A stretch of DNA of 64,000 nt from Rubellimicrobium arenae (GTDB taxonomy: Bacteria > Pseudomonadota > Alphaproteobacteria > Rhodobacterales > Rhodobacteraceae). Position numbers and translations under genes: made by a program. Position 1 is the stretch's first letter. Each line of letters begins with the position of its first letter. The stretch is taken from the NCBI RefSeq assembly GCF_017916295.1, contig NZ_JAFMSS010000014.1:44176-108175 (forward strand), given 5' to 3'. The notes under the pieces were generated by a model. It was not told the origin of the DNA and searched no databases. It saw only the letters and a program-made list of their open reading frames with translations. Of this stretch, positions 10,348 to 19,285 are shown one piece after another.

Positions 10348-10689
10348 CTATTCGTTGCTGTAGAAGGGCGTCATCTGTGCGACGATCACGGCGTTCTCGG
10401 CCAGGGCGCGATCCATCAGCTCGCGCTCCTCGGCGTCGATGTCGTGCCCCTCGGCCAGCCGCTCCTCCAGCGTCCCGTAGCCCGACACGTCAAGCGGCGC
10501 GAGCCCGGCCTCCTTGAGCACGGCCACGGTTTCACGAACCGCCTCGGCCTCGTCGATTCCCGAGGCATAGCAGAGCAGCGCCCCGCCGGTGGCCCCGTCG
10601 GGAAGGCCGTCGTCCTCCTTACGGCCGACCTCCACGAGAAGGGTAAAGACCCGCTGGGGTCGCTTTTCGCGCTTTTCCTCGTCGGCCAT
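10348..10689 (-). CDS. Conserved hypothetical protein, 113 aa
   Basis: I do not recognise a named domain. The protein is acidic, cytosolic-looking and without membrane segments. It opens with a Lys/Arg-rich stretch (residues 2-12), then RVFTLLVEVGR, a helix GIDEAEAVRETVAVLKEAG, GYGTLEERLAEGHDI, and ends TPFYSNE. Codon usage and GC bias look like those of its neighbours, supporting a real gene. It lies 60 nt upstream of dapE on the same strand and could share its transcript. Confidence 0.75.
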   Translation of the reverse strand: MADEEKREKRPQRVFTLLVEVGRKEDDGLPDGATGGALLCYASGIDEAEAVRETVAVLKEAGLAPLDVSGYGTLEERLAEGHDIDAEERELMDRALAENAVIVAQMTPFYSNE

Positions 10690-10885
10690 GGTCAGAGCCG
10701 CCCTCCTGCCCGCTCCAGTGCCCCTGCGGCACGTTCGATGTTATGGTGGATGACCGGGCCAAGGTACAGAAGCCGGCCATGGTGACGCCACCTCGGGCGC
10801 CTCCCGAGCCTCTGCCCTGGGTGCGCCCCGGGTCAGACCGCGTGTCCCGGCCCTGGCCCTAGCCAGAGGACGGGTCGGGCCAGCG

Positions 10886-12241
10886 CTAGAGGCGGCAGGC
10901 CTCGTAGACCCGGGACAGGTCGCCCGCCCAGGGCCCCTCGTAGGCGGCCAGGAGGTCATCCGCCACGACGCGGCCGGACCCGACCGAGTCCCAGAGGGGC
11001 GCAAGGAACACCCTCTCGTCAGGGAGGCCCTGGGCCGCGCGGGCTTTCAGCCCTTCGTCCGCGATCCCCAGCGCCGCGCGCGAAAGGTCCAGGAGACGCA
11101 GGCCGCCAGCCTCGCCCTGCAGGGCGCGTTCGGAGGCGGCGACGCGCAGGCCCTCGCGGGTCTCCGCGTCCAGGTCCTTCACCAGATCCCAGGCCGCGTC
11201 CAGCGCCCCGCCGTCATAGATCAGCCCGGCCCAGAAGGCCGGGAGGGCCAGCATATGCGCGCGGTCGCCGACATCGGCGCCCCGCATCTCGATGAACTGC
11301 TTGACGCGCGCCTCGGGAAAGACCGTGGTCAGGTGATCGGCCCAGTCCGACAGGGTCGGGACCTCGCCCGGCAAGGCCGGCAGCTCGCCCCTGACGAAGT
11401 CGCGGAAGGACTGCCCCAGCGCGTCGATGTAGGCGCCGTCCCGATAGACGAAGTACATCGGCACATCGAGCACCCAGTCGACATACCTCTCGAAGCCCAT
11501 CCCGTCCTCGAAGGCAAAGGGCAGCATCCCCGTCCGGGCGTCGTCCAGGCCGCGCCAGATGCGCGCGCGCCAGCTCCGGTGGCCGTTCGGCCGCCCCTCG
11601 AAGAAGGGCGAGGAGGCGAAGAGCGCCGTCGCGACAGGCTGGAGCGCGAGCGCCACCCGAAGCTTCTTGACCATGTCCGCCTCGGACCCGAAGTCGAGGT
11701 TCGCCTGCACGGTGCAGGTGCGGTACATCATCTGGGTCCCATGGGTGCCCACGCGGCCCATGTAGTCCGTCATCAGCTTGTAGCGGCCCTTGGGCATCAC
11801 CGGCATCTGCCCGTGCGTCCAGACCGGCGCCGCGCCGATTCCCATGAAGGCCACGCCCAGAGGCTCCGCGACGTCCCGGACCTCCTCGAGGTGGGCGTCG
11901 AGCTCGGCCGCGGTGTCGTGCACATGCACAAGCGGCGCGCCCGACAGCTCGAGCTGCCCTCCGGGCTCAAGCGAGACGTTGGCGCCTCCCTTCTTGAGGC
12001 CGATCACCGCAGCCCCTTCCCGGACAGGCTCCCACCCCTTGGCCGCCAGGCCGTCCAGCACCGCGCGCACGGACCGCGGGCCGTCGTAGGGCAAGGGCTC
12101 CAGGGTATCGGTCAGGAATCCGAACTTCTCGTGCTCGGTGCCGATGCGCCAGGCGTCGGCGGGCTTGCACCCCTTCTCCAGGTACTCGGCCAGCTGTTCC
12201 GGCCGCTCGATGGGGCCGCCGCCGGACTGGGGAATGGACAT
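10886..12241 (-). CDS. gshA: Glutamate-cysteine ligase
   Basis: ATP-dependent ligase joining glutamate and cysteine, the first step of glutathione synthesis. 451 residues, of the plant/alphaproteobacterial GCL type (GCS2 family). Motifs include WRIGTEHEKFGF near residue 34, LEPGGQLELSGAPL, MRYK-like KGRYKLMTDYM, TCTVQANLDF and ANSPFFEGRPNG-like SSPFFEGRPNG. The ATG at 12241 was chosen because MSIPQSGGGPIE matches the family start; the in-frame extension upstream is not family-like. No gene is directly coupled; the 162-bp gap to the divergent gene at 12404 must hold both promoters. Confidence 0.96.
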   Translation of the reverse strand: MSIPQSGGGPIERPEQLAEYLEKGCKPADAWRIGTEHEKFGFLTDTLEPLPYDGPRSVRAVLDGLAAKGWEPVREGAAVIGLKKGGANVSLEPGGQLELSGAPLVHVHDTAAELDAHLEEVRDVAEPLGVAFMGIGAAPVWTHGQMPVMPKGRYKLMTDYMGRVGTHGTQMMYRTCTVQANLDFGSEADMVKKLRVALALQPVATALFASSPFFEGRPNGHRSWRARIWRGLDDARTGMLPFAFEDGMGFERYVDWVLDVPMYFVYRDGAYIDALGQSFRDFVRGELPALPGEVPTLSDWADHLTTVFPEARVKQFIEMRGADVGDRAHMLALPAFWAGLIYDGGALDAAWDLVKDLDAETREGLRVAASERALQGEAGGLRLLDLSRAALGIADEGLKARAAQGLPDERVFLAPLWDSVGSGRVVADDLLAAYEGPWAGDLSRVYEACRL

Positions 12242-12403
12242 GTAGGCCCTCGCTCTCAGTGCGGGCAGAGAGGTGACGCGCGGCACGGGCGAAGTCAATC
12301 CGATCCCCTTGGGGCAAACTCTCTCCATCCGCAGGGGAAAGTGTTTGCAGGACAGCAGATCCAGTCCACACTGCCGCGGCCGACACCTGCGCGAGGTTCC
12401 TGG

Positions 12404-12904
12404 ATGACGTCGCTTCCGCCCTTGGTCACCTCCCTCGCCGAAGCGCGGGACGCCGTCCTGGCGTTCGAGCGCGAGGTGCGCCGCTCCCCGGACCTGGCCT
12501 CCCGGCTGGCCTATTCGCGGGCGTGGATCGCCCTCAAGTCCGAAGGGGAATGGCGCTACGCCTTCGCCCGTTGGGCCGGGTTCCGGGGGCTCGACGCCGC
12601 GACCTATCTGTCGGTGAGCGAGCAGCTCGACGGAAGGCGCTCCGATGCGGTGCTGTCGGCCTGGTTCGCCCCCGTCGCCGATCCACGGCGGCACGACAAG
12701 CACATGCGCCGCCTGCGCGAGATGTTCCTGCGCCACGCCCAGGGTCAGGCCCCGAACGCCCGCACCCGATTCCTCGAGGTGGCCGTGGTCGAGGGCGGCG
12801 GCGAAAAGGAGCAGGAGAAGCAGCTCGTGGACCTGCTCGAAGCGGTCTACCGCAATCTGTCGGTCCCTGCGCAGGCGGCCTTTCGCCGGCGGATCGGAAG
12901 CTAG
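12404..12904 (+). CDS. Conserved hypothetical protein, 166 aa
   Basis: No domain recognised. A soluble, helix-rich protein with a conserved-looking middle: REVRRSPDLASRLAYSRAW, EGEWRYAFARWAGFRGL, then a His/Arg-rich helix DKHMRRLREMFLRHAQG and PNARTRFLEV. The start ATG at 12404 has a GAGG ribosome-binding site at 7 nt. It is divergent from gshA and convergent with the membrane protein gene at 12901, sharing the CTAG that provides both stop codons. Confidence 0.75.
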   Translation: MTSLPPLVTSLAEARDAVLAFEREVRRSPDLASRLAYSRAWIALKSEGEWRYAFARWAGFRGLDAATYLSVSEQLDGRRSDAVLSAWFAPVADPRRHDKHMRRLREMFLRHAQGQAPNARTRFLEVAVVEGGGEKEQEKQLVDLLEAVYRNLSVPAQAAFRRRIGS

Positions 12905-13446
12905 TGAGGCCGCCGGGCTCCGGGCCGGGGCAAGGCGACCACGTTCGACGCCCGCCACAAGGTCACCGGCGGGCCGCCTTGGCGTGCGAGGGCGGCCAGC
13001 ATGGCCTCCGTCCTCAGCCCGGGCAGGGCAGCGAACAGGTCGAACAGCGCCTCGGCGCCCTGGGCGTTCACCGGAACGGCCAGGAGCTGACCGGACAGGG
13101 ACGTCAGCTGCCAATGCGCGGGACGGCCCCCGGGATCGAGGTCGAGCCGGGCCAGGTTATCCAGATCGATGACCCCGCCTGTCAGCGGCCCCCAGTAGAT
13201 GAGCCGCCGCTCGTCCACCTGCACGAGCCCCGGCCCGCCCGCCCCTCGCGCGAAGCGCCATCGCTGCGCCCCGGTCCAGGCCAAGCCAGCCCCCAGAAGT
13301 CCCAAGGCGACGGCAAGCCAGCGGGTGAGACCGTAGCTGCCCAGCCCGATCCACAACGCGATCGCCAGGATCGCCAGCCCCACCAGCAACTCGCGCGCCC
13401 GCCAGAGCGCCTCGCGGACCTCGGGACGGAGGGGGGACTCAGGCAG
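12901..13446 (-). CDS. Small membrane protein, 181 aa, probable CTG start
   Basis: Two predicted membrane helices near the N-terminus (LLVGLAILAIALWIGL and WLAVALGLLGAGLAWTG) followed by a soluble domain of about 110 residues (VDERRLIYWGPLTGGVIDL ... LPGLRTEAMLAAL). Similar unnamed proteins accompany rsmE/ubiA in Rhodobacterales as I recall. The frame has no ATG or GTG near the expected N-terminus. A TTG at 13389 falls inside the first helix; a CTG at 13446 follows a perfect AGGAGG by 6 nt and adds PESPLRPEVREALWRARE, which looks like a normal cytosolic lead-in. I favour the CTG. Function unknown. Confidence 0.7.
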   Translation of the reverse strand: MPESPLRPEVREALWRARELLVGLAILAIALWIGLGSYGLTRWLAVALGLLGAGLAWTGAQRWRFARGAGGPGLVQVDERRLIYWGPLTGGVIDLDNLARLDLDPGGRPAHWQLTSLSGQLLAVPVNAQGAEALFDLFAALPGLRTEAMLAALARQGGPPVTLWRASNVVALPRPGARRPH

Positions 13447-13671
13447 GGCGCACCTCCTGCGGAAACGGAGGGGCCAGGGCGATCCTCGCCCCGACCTTCG
13501 CGCGATGTCCGGTCACGCCCGGCGCGGCAGAGCGGGACATCGCCGAGCGCCGGCGCCGGATCTTCCGGTCGGGGGCGAACTCCATCCCGCACAAAGCCAG
13601 GGCGGGGGACGTTGAATCCGGGACTCGCTGTCGCGGGACGGCCGGAGCCCGGGGCCGGGCGGTCCCGATCC

Positions 13672-14394
13672 TCACCGCCAATCCCCTTCGACGCCCTGCC
13701 AGAGCGTCAGGGCCGCCACGGCCGCCGTATCGGCCCGCAGGATCCGAGGGCCAAGCCGGATGCTTCGCGCGAAGGGGAGTGCCCGCAGCCGGGCACGCTC
13801 GCTGTCCGAAAAGCCCCCCTCCGGGCCGATCAGGACCGCGCCGGGCCCGCCGGTCCGTTCCGGGACCGGAGCCGTCCCGTCCGCCAGCGTCTCGTCGCAG
13901 AACCAGAGCGTCCGGGCCGTGTCCCAGCCCGCCAGCACCTCGCTCAGGCGCGCCATCTCCTCGACCTCGGGAACGAAGACGTTGCCGCACTGTTCGGCCG
14001 CCTCGACGGCATGGGCGCGCAGGCGGTCGGCCCTGATGCGTTCGCTGTTGGTGAACTCGGTCTGCACGGGAAGGATGCGGCGGCAGCCCATCTCCGCAGC
14101 CTTTTCGACGATGAAGTCGGTCCGAGCCTTCTTGATGGGCGCGAAGAGCAGCCAAAGGTCGGGCGGCATCCGCATGGGCCGCGTCTGCGCACGGGCGGTC
14201 AGCCGGCCGCCACGCTTGCCGGCCTCGGCCACCTCGGCTTCCCATTCGCCGTCCCTGCCGTTGAACACGGACAGCCGCGCCCCTGGCGCCAGGCGCATCA
14301 CGCCAAAGAGATAGTGGGCCTGATCGGCGTCGAGCACCACGGGCTGCCCTTCGGCAAGAGGATGGTCTAGGAACAGGCGGACCTTGGACGGCAT
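13672..14394 (-). CDS. rsmE: 16S rRNA (uracil-1498-N3)-methyltransferase
   Basis: SAM-dependent SPOUT-class methyltransferase modifying U1498 of 16S rRNA in the assembled 30S subunit. 240 residues: N-terminal PUA-like domain about 1-70 (QAHYLFGVMRL) and the SPOUT knot about 72-240, with the hallmark motifs KARTDFIVEKAAEMG, PVQTEFTNSERI, IGPEGGFS and LGPRILRADTA. The start codons of rsmE and the divergent ubiA are only 11 nt apart and no Shine-Dalgarno precedes this ATG, so its mRNA may be nearly leaderless. Confidence 0.95.
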   Translation of the reverse strand: MPSKVRLFLDHPLAEGQPVVLDADQAHYLFGVMRLAPGARLSVFNGRDGEWEAEVAEAGKRGGRLTARAQTRPMRMPPDLWLLFAPIKKARTDFIVEKAAEMGCRRILPVQTEFTNSERIRADRLRAHAVEAAEQCGNVFVPEVEEMARLSEVLAGWDTARTLWFCDETLADGTAPVPERTGGPGAVLIGPEGGFSDSERARLRALPFARSIRLGPRILRADTAAVAALTLWQGVEGDWR

Positions 14395-14405
14395 GGGACA
14401 AGACT

Positions 14406-15371
14406 ATGAGCGGGACGCTTGAGACGCCAGAGGCCGGGGCCGTTCCTGACGCAGCCGCCGCCAATTGGGTGGATCTCCGCGCTCCGGCGGCGTGGCGGCC
14501 CTATCTCCGGCTGAGCCGTCTCGACCGGCCCATCGGGACCTGGCTCCTGCTGCTGCCCTGCTGGTGGGGACTTGGCCTGGCCCTGGTGGCGACCGGAGCG
14601 CGGCCCGGGTGGCACGACCTCTGGATCGCGCTGGCCTGCGCCGTGGGGGCCGTCCTCATGCGCGGGGCCGGCTGCACCTGGAACGACATCGCCGACCGGC
14701 GGATCGACGCGCAGGTGGCGCGGACCCGGGCGCGGCCCCTGCCGTCAGGGCAGGTCACCGTCCGCAAGGCGCTCCTGTGGCTGGCGGCGCAGGCAGGCAT
14801 CTCCTTCCTGATCCTCCTCACCCTGCCAGCGGTCGCGATCGGGCTCGGCATCCTGAGCCTGCTGCCCGTCGCGCTGTATCCCTTCGCCAAGCGGGTGACC
14901 TGGTGGCCGCAGGCCGTGCTGGGCATCGCCTTCAACTGGGGGGCGCTGCTGGCTTATGCCGCCCATGCCGGCCGGGTCGACGCGCCGGCCATCCTCCTTT
15001 GGCTCGCCGGACTGGCCTGGACCCTGTTCTACGACACCATCTACGCGCATCAGGACGTCGAGGACGACGCCATCATCGGGGTGAAGTCGACGGCGCGACT
15101 CTTCGGGGACGCGACGCCGCGCTGGCTCCGGCGATTCCTGGTCGCGACCGTGGGGCTGATGGGGCTCGCGGCCGCGCTGGCCGGGATCCGCGGTTCGGGG
15201 CTCGCTCTCGTGCTGGCGCTGGCCGGCCCATGGGCGATGGGCTGGCACATGGCCTGGCAGCTCCGGCGCTTCGACCCCGAGGACGGGCGCGGGCTCCTGC
15301 GCCTGTTCCGGTCGAACCGCGATGCGGGGCTCCTGGCCGTGCTGGCCTTCGCGCTTGCGGCGCTGGCCTGA
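14406..15371 (+). CDS. ubiA: 4-hydroxybenzoate polyprenyltransferase
   Basis: Integral membrane enzyme attaching a polyprenyl tail to 4-hydroxybenzoate in ubiquinone synthesis. 321 residues, with a soluble N-terminal 30 residues and eight or nine membrane helices. The two Asp-rich substrate/Mg motifs are present: NDIADRRID (about 96-104) and YDTIYAHQDVEDD (about 208-220), with RLDRPIGTWLLLLPCWWG marking the first helix. The polyprenyl donor would come from the long-chain synthase at 30420. Divergent from rsmE with an 11-nt gap. Confidence 0.95.
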   Translation: MSGTLETPEAGAVPDAAAANWVDLRAPAAWRPYLRLSRLDRPIGTWLLLLPCWWGLGLALVATGARPGWHDLWIALACAVGAVLMRGAGCTWNDIADRRIDAQVARTRARPLPSGQVTVRKALLWLAAQAGISFLILLTLPAVAIGLGILSLLPVALYPFAKRVTWWPQAVLGIAFNWGALLAYAAHAGRVDAPAILLWLAGLAWTLFYDTIYAHQDVEDDAIIGVKSTARLFGDATPRWLRRFLVATVGLMGLAAALAGIRGSGLALVLALAGPWAMGWHMAWQLRRFDPEDGRGLLRLFRSNRDAGLLAVLAFALAALA

Positions 15372-15477
15372 AGGCGCGGCTTTCCGCCGCCTCGCGGAGC
15401 CGTTGATTGTGGGCCGAGCGGACCGGGCCTAGAGAACCCGGGTTGCCCATCCGCCACACAGGCCGATAAATCCGCCC

Positions 15478-17847
15478 ATGAAGCTTTCGCCCTCCATCCT
15501 TGGCGTCGTCGCGTTCCTTTGTGCCGGCGGACTGTCGGCGGTGGCCGCTCAGAACCTTGTCCGCATCGTCGAGGATCGCTCGGTGGAGGCGGTGGCCGAC
15601 CGGCTCCGGACCGAAGGCCACGGCTGGACCTCCGTCCTGGGCGACGGGCTGCAGGTGATCCTCGAAGGCGAGGCGCCCTCCGAGGCCGATCGGTTCAACG
15701 CCATCTCGGCCGCCGGGGCCATCGTGGACCCGAGCCGGGTCATCGACAACATGCACGTGGCCGAGGCCGATCCCCTCACCCCACCCGACTTCACCGCCGA
15801 GATCCTTCGCAATGACGCGGGCGTTTCGCTGATCGGGCTGATCCCGGCCGACATGGATCGCGACGACCTGATGTCCGGGGTCGGGCGGTCGGCCGATGGG
15901 GCCGAGGTGACCGACCTGCTCCAGGTGGCCGACTATCCGGTGCCCGAAGGATGGGACATCGCCGTCGACTACGCCCTGAACGCGCTCGATGCCCTGTCGC
16001 AGGCCAAGATCTCGGTCGCCGCCGGCCGCGTCTCTATCGAGGCCATCGCCGCCTCGCCCGAAGAGAAGCGTCGGCTCGAGGCCGAGCTGACCCGGATGAA
16101 GCCCGAAGGGCTGAGGCTGGCGCTCGCCATTTCGGCGCCCCGGCCCGTGATCACCCCCTTCACCCTGCGCGCGCGCCTCCAGGCCGGCGCGTTCTCGTTC
16201 GACGCCTGCTCCGCCGACACCGAGGCGGCCCGCGACGAGATCCTGTCGGCCGCCACGGCGGCGGGGGCGGCGGGGACGCTCGATTGCCGCCTGGGTCTTG
16301 GCGTGCCCACGCCCGACTGGGGCCGCGCCGTCGCCCAGGCGATCGCCGCGCTGCACGAGGTGGGGGGCGGGACGCTCACCTTCTCGGACACCGACGTCCT
16401 ACTGGTCGCGGAGCCGGGGACCGACCGGGCCCTCTTCGACCGGGTCACGGGCGAGCTCGACGGCGCGCTGCCCGACATCTTCGCCCTCGAGGCGGAGCGC
16501 CCCGTCCCCGTGGCCGAGGCTCCGCAGGGCCCGCCCGAGTTCCGCGCCACCCTGAGCGAGGAAGGTCGGGTCCAGCTGGCGGGCCGGATCGAGGACGCCC
16601 GCATGAACGGCCTGGCGCGCGCCTTCGCCCAGGCCCGGTTCGGGGCGCAGGACGTGACCCTGGCCACCCGCCCCGGTGGCAGCGGCCTGCCTGATGGCTG
16701 GTCCATGCGCGTGCTGACGGGGATCGAGGCGCTGTCGCGGCTGGCCGATGGCACCGTGACCGTCACGCCGGACACCATCGCCGTCGTGGGACGCACGGGA
16801 AACGCCGCGGCCCGCGACGAGATCGCCGCCCGCGCCATCGAGACGCTGGGTCCCGGCGCCGACCTGGACATCCAGGTGGCCTATGTCGAGGAGCTCGATC
16901 CCCTCGCCGCGCTGCCCACCCCCGAGGAGTGCCTGGCCAAGATCACGGCCTTGACCGACGCGGCCAAGATCACCTTCGACCCCGGCTCGGCCACGATCTC
17001 GCGCGAAGGCGAACCCGTCATCGAGGCCATCGCCGAGGTCCTGCGGAGTTGCCCCGACCTGCCGCTCCGCATCTCGGGCTATACCGACAGCCAGGGGCGC
17101 GAGTCCTCGAACCTCGAGCTGAGCCAAGGTCGCGCCGAAGCCGTGCTCGCCGCGCTCCGCGCCCAGCGGGTGCCGGTCTCGGGCTTCGAGGCCATCGGGT
17201 ACGGCGAAGCGTCGCCCATCGCCGACAACGGGACGGAAGCCGGACGGGAGGCCAATCGGCGGATCGAGTTCACCTTGATCCAGCAGGGCCTTCCCGCCGC
17301 ACAGGGACCGGCGGCCCTGGCCGGTTCGGGGGCACTGGAGCCTCAGGGACCGCCCGCCCCCTTCGATGATTCGGCGCAACCCATGGCGGACGCCCCGGAC
17401 GCTCCGCCCGTGCGCCCCGGAACCGAGACCGACACCCCGGCCCCCGAGGGCGATCAAGCCGCGTCCGACACGGCCTCGGTGGAGGCGGTCCAGCCCCCGC
17501 CGGATGGTGCCCCGACAGCAGAAGGAACCACGCCGGCCCGAAGCCGCCTGGATGAGCTGCCGCAGGCCACCGTGATCCTCGGGCCGCTGCCTGCGGCCAC
17601 CCCGGAGCCGGCCGCGGCTCCGCAGGGTCCGGCCAGCCCACCCGGCAACGCTCCGTCGGAAACCGGCGGCGAGGCCCGGGCCGACTCGACGGCACCGGCC
17701 GCAGAGGCTACGACCTTGCCCCAGCCGCCGGACAGCGAAGCCGGTGAGGCTGCGCCCGAGGAGGCGTCTCCGGCCGGCGACCAGCCCGGTCCGGCGGACG
17801 CGCCAGGGGCAGGCCAGAATGGCGAGAACGGCGCGGCGCTCGACTGA
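15478..17847 (+). CDS. OmpA-family peptidoglycan-binding protein with Pro/Ala-rich tail
   Basis: 789 residues: signal peptide about 1-24 (ends AVAAQ); three BON-like repeats over about 25-490 (for example VLGDGLQVILEGEAPSEADR and LSEEGRVQLAGRIEDAR); an OmpA C-terminal domain about 495-602 with ISGYTDSQGRESSN, the peptidoglycan-contacting ELSQGRAEAVLAAL, and ANRRIEF; then about 185 residues of Pro/Ala/Glu-rich low complexity. Family knowledge places such proteins in the periplasm, non-covalently bound to diaminopimelate in the wall. The tail may be a spacer. A 106-nt gap after ubiA suggests its own promoter; the gene at 17874 follows 26 nt later. Confidence 0.9.
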   Translation: MKLSPSILGVVAFLCAGGLSAVAAQNLVRIVEDRSVEAVADRLRTEGHGWTSVLGDGLQVILEGEAPSEADRFNAISAAGAIVDPSRVIDNMHVAEADPLTPPDFTAEILRNDAGVSLIGLIPADMDRDDLMSGVGRSADGAEVTDLLQVADYPVPEGWDIAVDYALNALDALSQAKISVAAGRVSIEAIAASPEEKRRLEAELTRMKPEGLRLALAISAPRPVITPFTLRARLQAGAFSFDACSADTEAARDEILSAATAAGAAGTLDCRLGLGVPTPDWGRAVAQAIAALHEVGGGTLTFSDTDVLLVAEPGTDRALFDRVTGELDGALPDIFALEAERPVPVAEAPQGPPEFRATLSEEGRVQLAGRIEDARMNGLARAFAQARFGAQDVTLATRPGGSGLPDGWSMRVLTGIEALSRLADGTVTVTPDTIAVVGRTGNAAARDEIAARAIETLGPGADLDIQVAYVEELDPLAALPTPEECLAKITALTDAAKITFDPGSATISREGEPVIEAIAEVLRSCPDLPLRISGYTDSQGRESSNLELSQGRAEAVLAALRAQRVPVSGFEAIGYGEASPIADNGTEAGREANRRIEFTLIQQGLPAAQGPAALAGSGALEPQGPPAPFDDSAQPMADAPDAPPVRPGTETDTPAPEGDQAASDTASVEAVQPPPDGAPTAEGTTPARSRLDELPQATVILGPLPAATPEPAAAPQGPASPPGNAPSETGGEARADSTAPAAEATTLPQPPDSEAGEAAPEEASPAGDQPGPADAPGAGQNGENGAALD

Positions 17848-17873
17848 GCCCGCGCGGGACAGGGACAGGGGAC

Positions 17874-18200
17874 GTGAACAGGACCGAGTTCATCATCGCG
17901 ACGGCGGTCATCCTTTTCGCGGCCTTCGCCTTGGGCTGGTTCGCGGGCTGGCTTGTCAACCGATTCACCCGCGTCACGCGCGCCGAGATCGGCGAGCTCG
18001 ACCGCATGGCCCAGGCGCTGCACGACGCCGAGGAGACCCGCGACCAGGCCCTGGCCTACCTCGCGACCCGGGAAGCGGAACTGGAGAACCAGCTCGCCCA
18101 GGTTCAGGCCGAGCTGCGGGCCACCATGGACGGCCTGCGCGACGCACGGCAGGAATCCGAGGGCCTTCGCGACTGGATCGAGCGCAATCACCGACGCTGA
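17874..18200 (+). CDS. Small membrane-anchored coiled-coil protein, 108 aa
   Basis: GTG start with AGGGACAGGGG just upstream. One N-terminal transmembrane helix (IIATAVILFAAFALGWFAGW, about 7-26), then a continuous amphipathic coiled coil to the C-terminus (IGELDRMAQALHDAEETRD ... LRDARQESEGLRDW). Its layout is that of small inner-membrane proteins which present a cytosolic or periplasmic coil to a partner, but I recognise no family. It follows the OmpA-family gene by 26 nt and probably shares its transcript, so an envelope role is plausible. Confidence 0.75.
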   Translation: MNRTEFIIATAVILFAAFALGWFAGWLVNRFTRVTRAEIGELDRMAQALHDAEETRDQALAYLATREAELENQLAQVQAELRATMDGLRDARQESEGLRDWIERNHRR

Positions 18201-18235
18201 GGGCACGAGCGCACCACCCGGGCGGGGCCGCAGGA

Positions 18236-19201
18236 TCAAGGGCGCGGGGCCGCCGCGCGGCGGAGTCGGTCGTTGATGGCGCGGCCCAGGCCCCGGTCGG
18301 GGATCGGGGCGACGGCGATGCGCTCGGCCCCCATCGCGTCAAGCCGATGCAGACAGCCGAAAAGGTTCGCCGCCGCTTCGGCGAGGTCGCCCGCGGCCGA
18401 TAGGGTCAGGTCCCCCGGCACCGGACCAAAGCCCAGCATCACCTCGCCGGCCTCGGGCCTGGCGGCCCCAAGGCGGAGGCGGCCCCGGGGCGCGTAGTGC
18501 GATGCCATCTGCCCAGGCGCGGCGATGCGGGCCGGATCGGTGTCGGCGGCGATCTCCTGTCCCAGCGCCTCCTGGATGGCCTCGACCGGCAAGCCGCCCG
18601 CCCGCAGCAGCCGCGGAGCTGGATCGAGCGCGAGGATCGTGGACTCGAGCCCCACGGCGCAGGCCCCCCCGTCCAGCACCGCGTCGATCCGGCCCGACAG
18701 CCCCCCGAGCACATGCTCGGCCGTCGTGGGCGACACCCGCCCCGAGGGATTGGCCGAGGGCGCCGCGAGCGGTCGCCCGACCTCCTCCAGCAAGGCCCGG
18801 GCGACGGGATGGGCCGGCGCGCGCAGAGCCACGGTGGGCAGGCCCGCCATGACCAGCGGCGACAGCCCCGCCCCTTCACGAGCCGTTAGCACAAGCGTGA
18901 GGGGTCCCGGCCAGAAGGCCGCCATGAGGTCCCCGGCGACGCTGGACACCTCAGCCAGGCGCGCGGCGGCCTCGGAGCCCAGAACATGGACGATCAGGGG
19001 GTTGAAGCTCGGCCGCCCCTTGGCGGCATAGATCCCCGCCACCGCCCGTCCGTTCCCGGCGTCCGCACCGAGTCCGTAGACCGTCTCGGTCGGAAAGGCC
19101 ACGAGCCCACCATCCCGCAGGAGGTCGGCCGCCACGCGCAGCCCCCCGGCGTCGGGCCGGAGCCGACGCGTCGCGAGGTCGTCCGGGAGCAGGTCGGTCA
19201 T
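18236..19201 (-). CDS. tsaC: L-threonylcarbamoyladenylate synthase (Sua5 type)
   Basis: Makes threonylcarbamoyl-AMP from threonine, bicarbonate and ATP for the t6A37 modification of ANN-decoding tRNAs. 321 residues, the long Sua5 form. The YrdC domain covers about 20-205 with PTETVYGLGADA, KGRPSFNPLIVHV, WPGPLTLVL and APSANPSGRVSPT; the remaining residues form the Sua5 C-terminal domain joined by a linker that contains PGQMASHYAPR. It converges with the coiled-coil gene (35-nt gap) and is divergent from the acyl-CoA dehydrogenase. Confidence 0.95.
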   Translation of the reverse strand: MTDLLPDDLATRRLRPDAGGLRVAADLLRDGGLVAFPTETVYGLGADAGNGRAVAGIYAAKGRPSFNPLIVHVLGSEAAARLAEVSSVAGDLMAAFWPGPLTLVLTAREGAGLSPLVMAGLPTVALRAPAHPVARALLEEVGRPLAAPSANPSGRVSPTTAEHVLGGLSGRIDAVLDGGACAVGLESTILALDPAPRLLRAGGLPVEAIQEALGQEIAADTDPARIAAPGQMASHYAPRGRLRLGAARPEAGEVMLGFGPVPGDLTLSAAGDLAEAAANLFGCLHRLDAMGAERIAVAPIPDRGLGRAINDRLRRAAAPRP

Positions 19202-19285
19202 GACGTGGCGTTCCGGTTTGAGGACAGGGCAACCCCCTCTAGGCTCCGCGCTGCGCCTTGCCTAGCCCCGGCCGGAAGTCCGTCC

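Noticed and set aside
13439..13585. 48-codon open frame on the minus strand between rsmE and the membrane protein gene
   Set aside because: Weak ribosome-binding site, very basic random-looking composition and no recognised family; it overlaps the AGGAGG and start of the better-supported gene.
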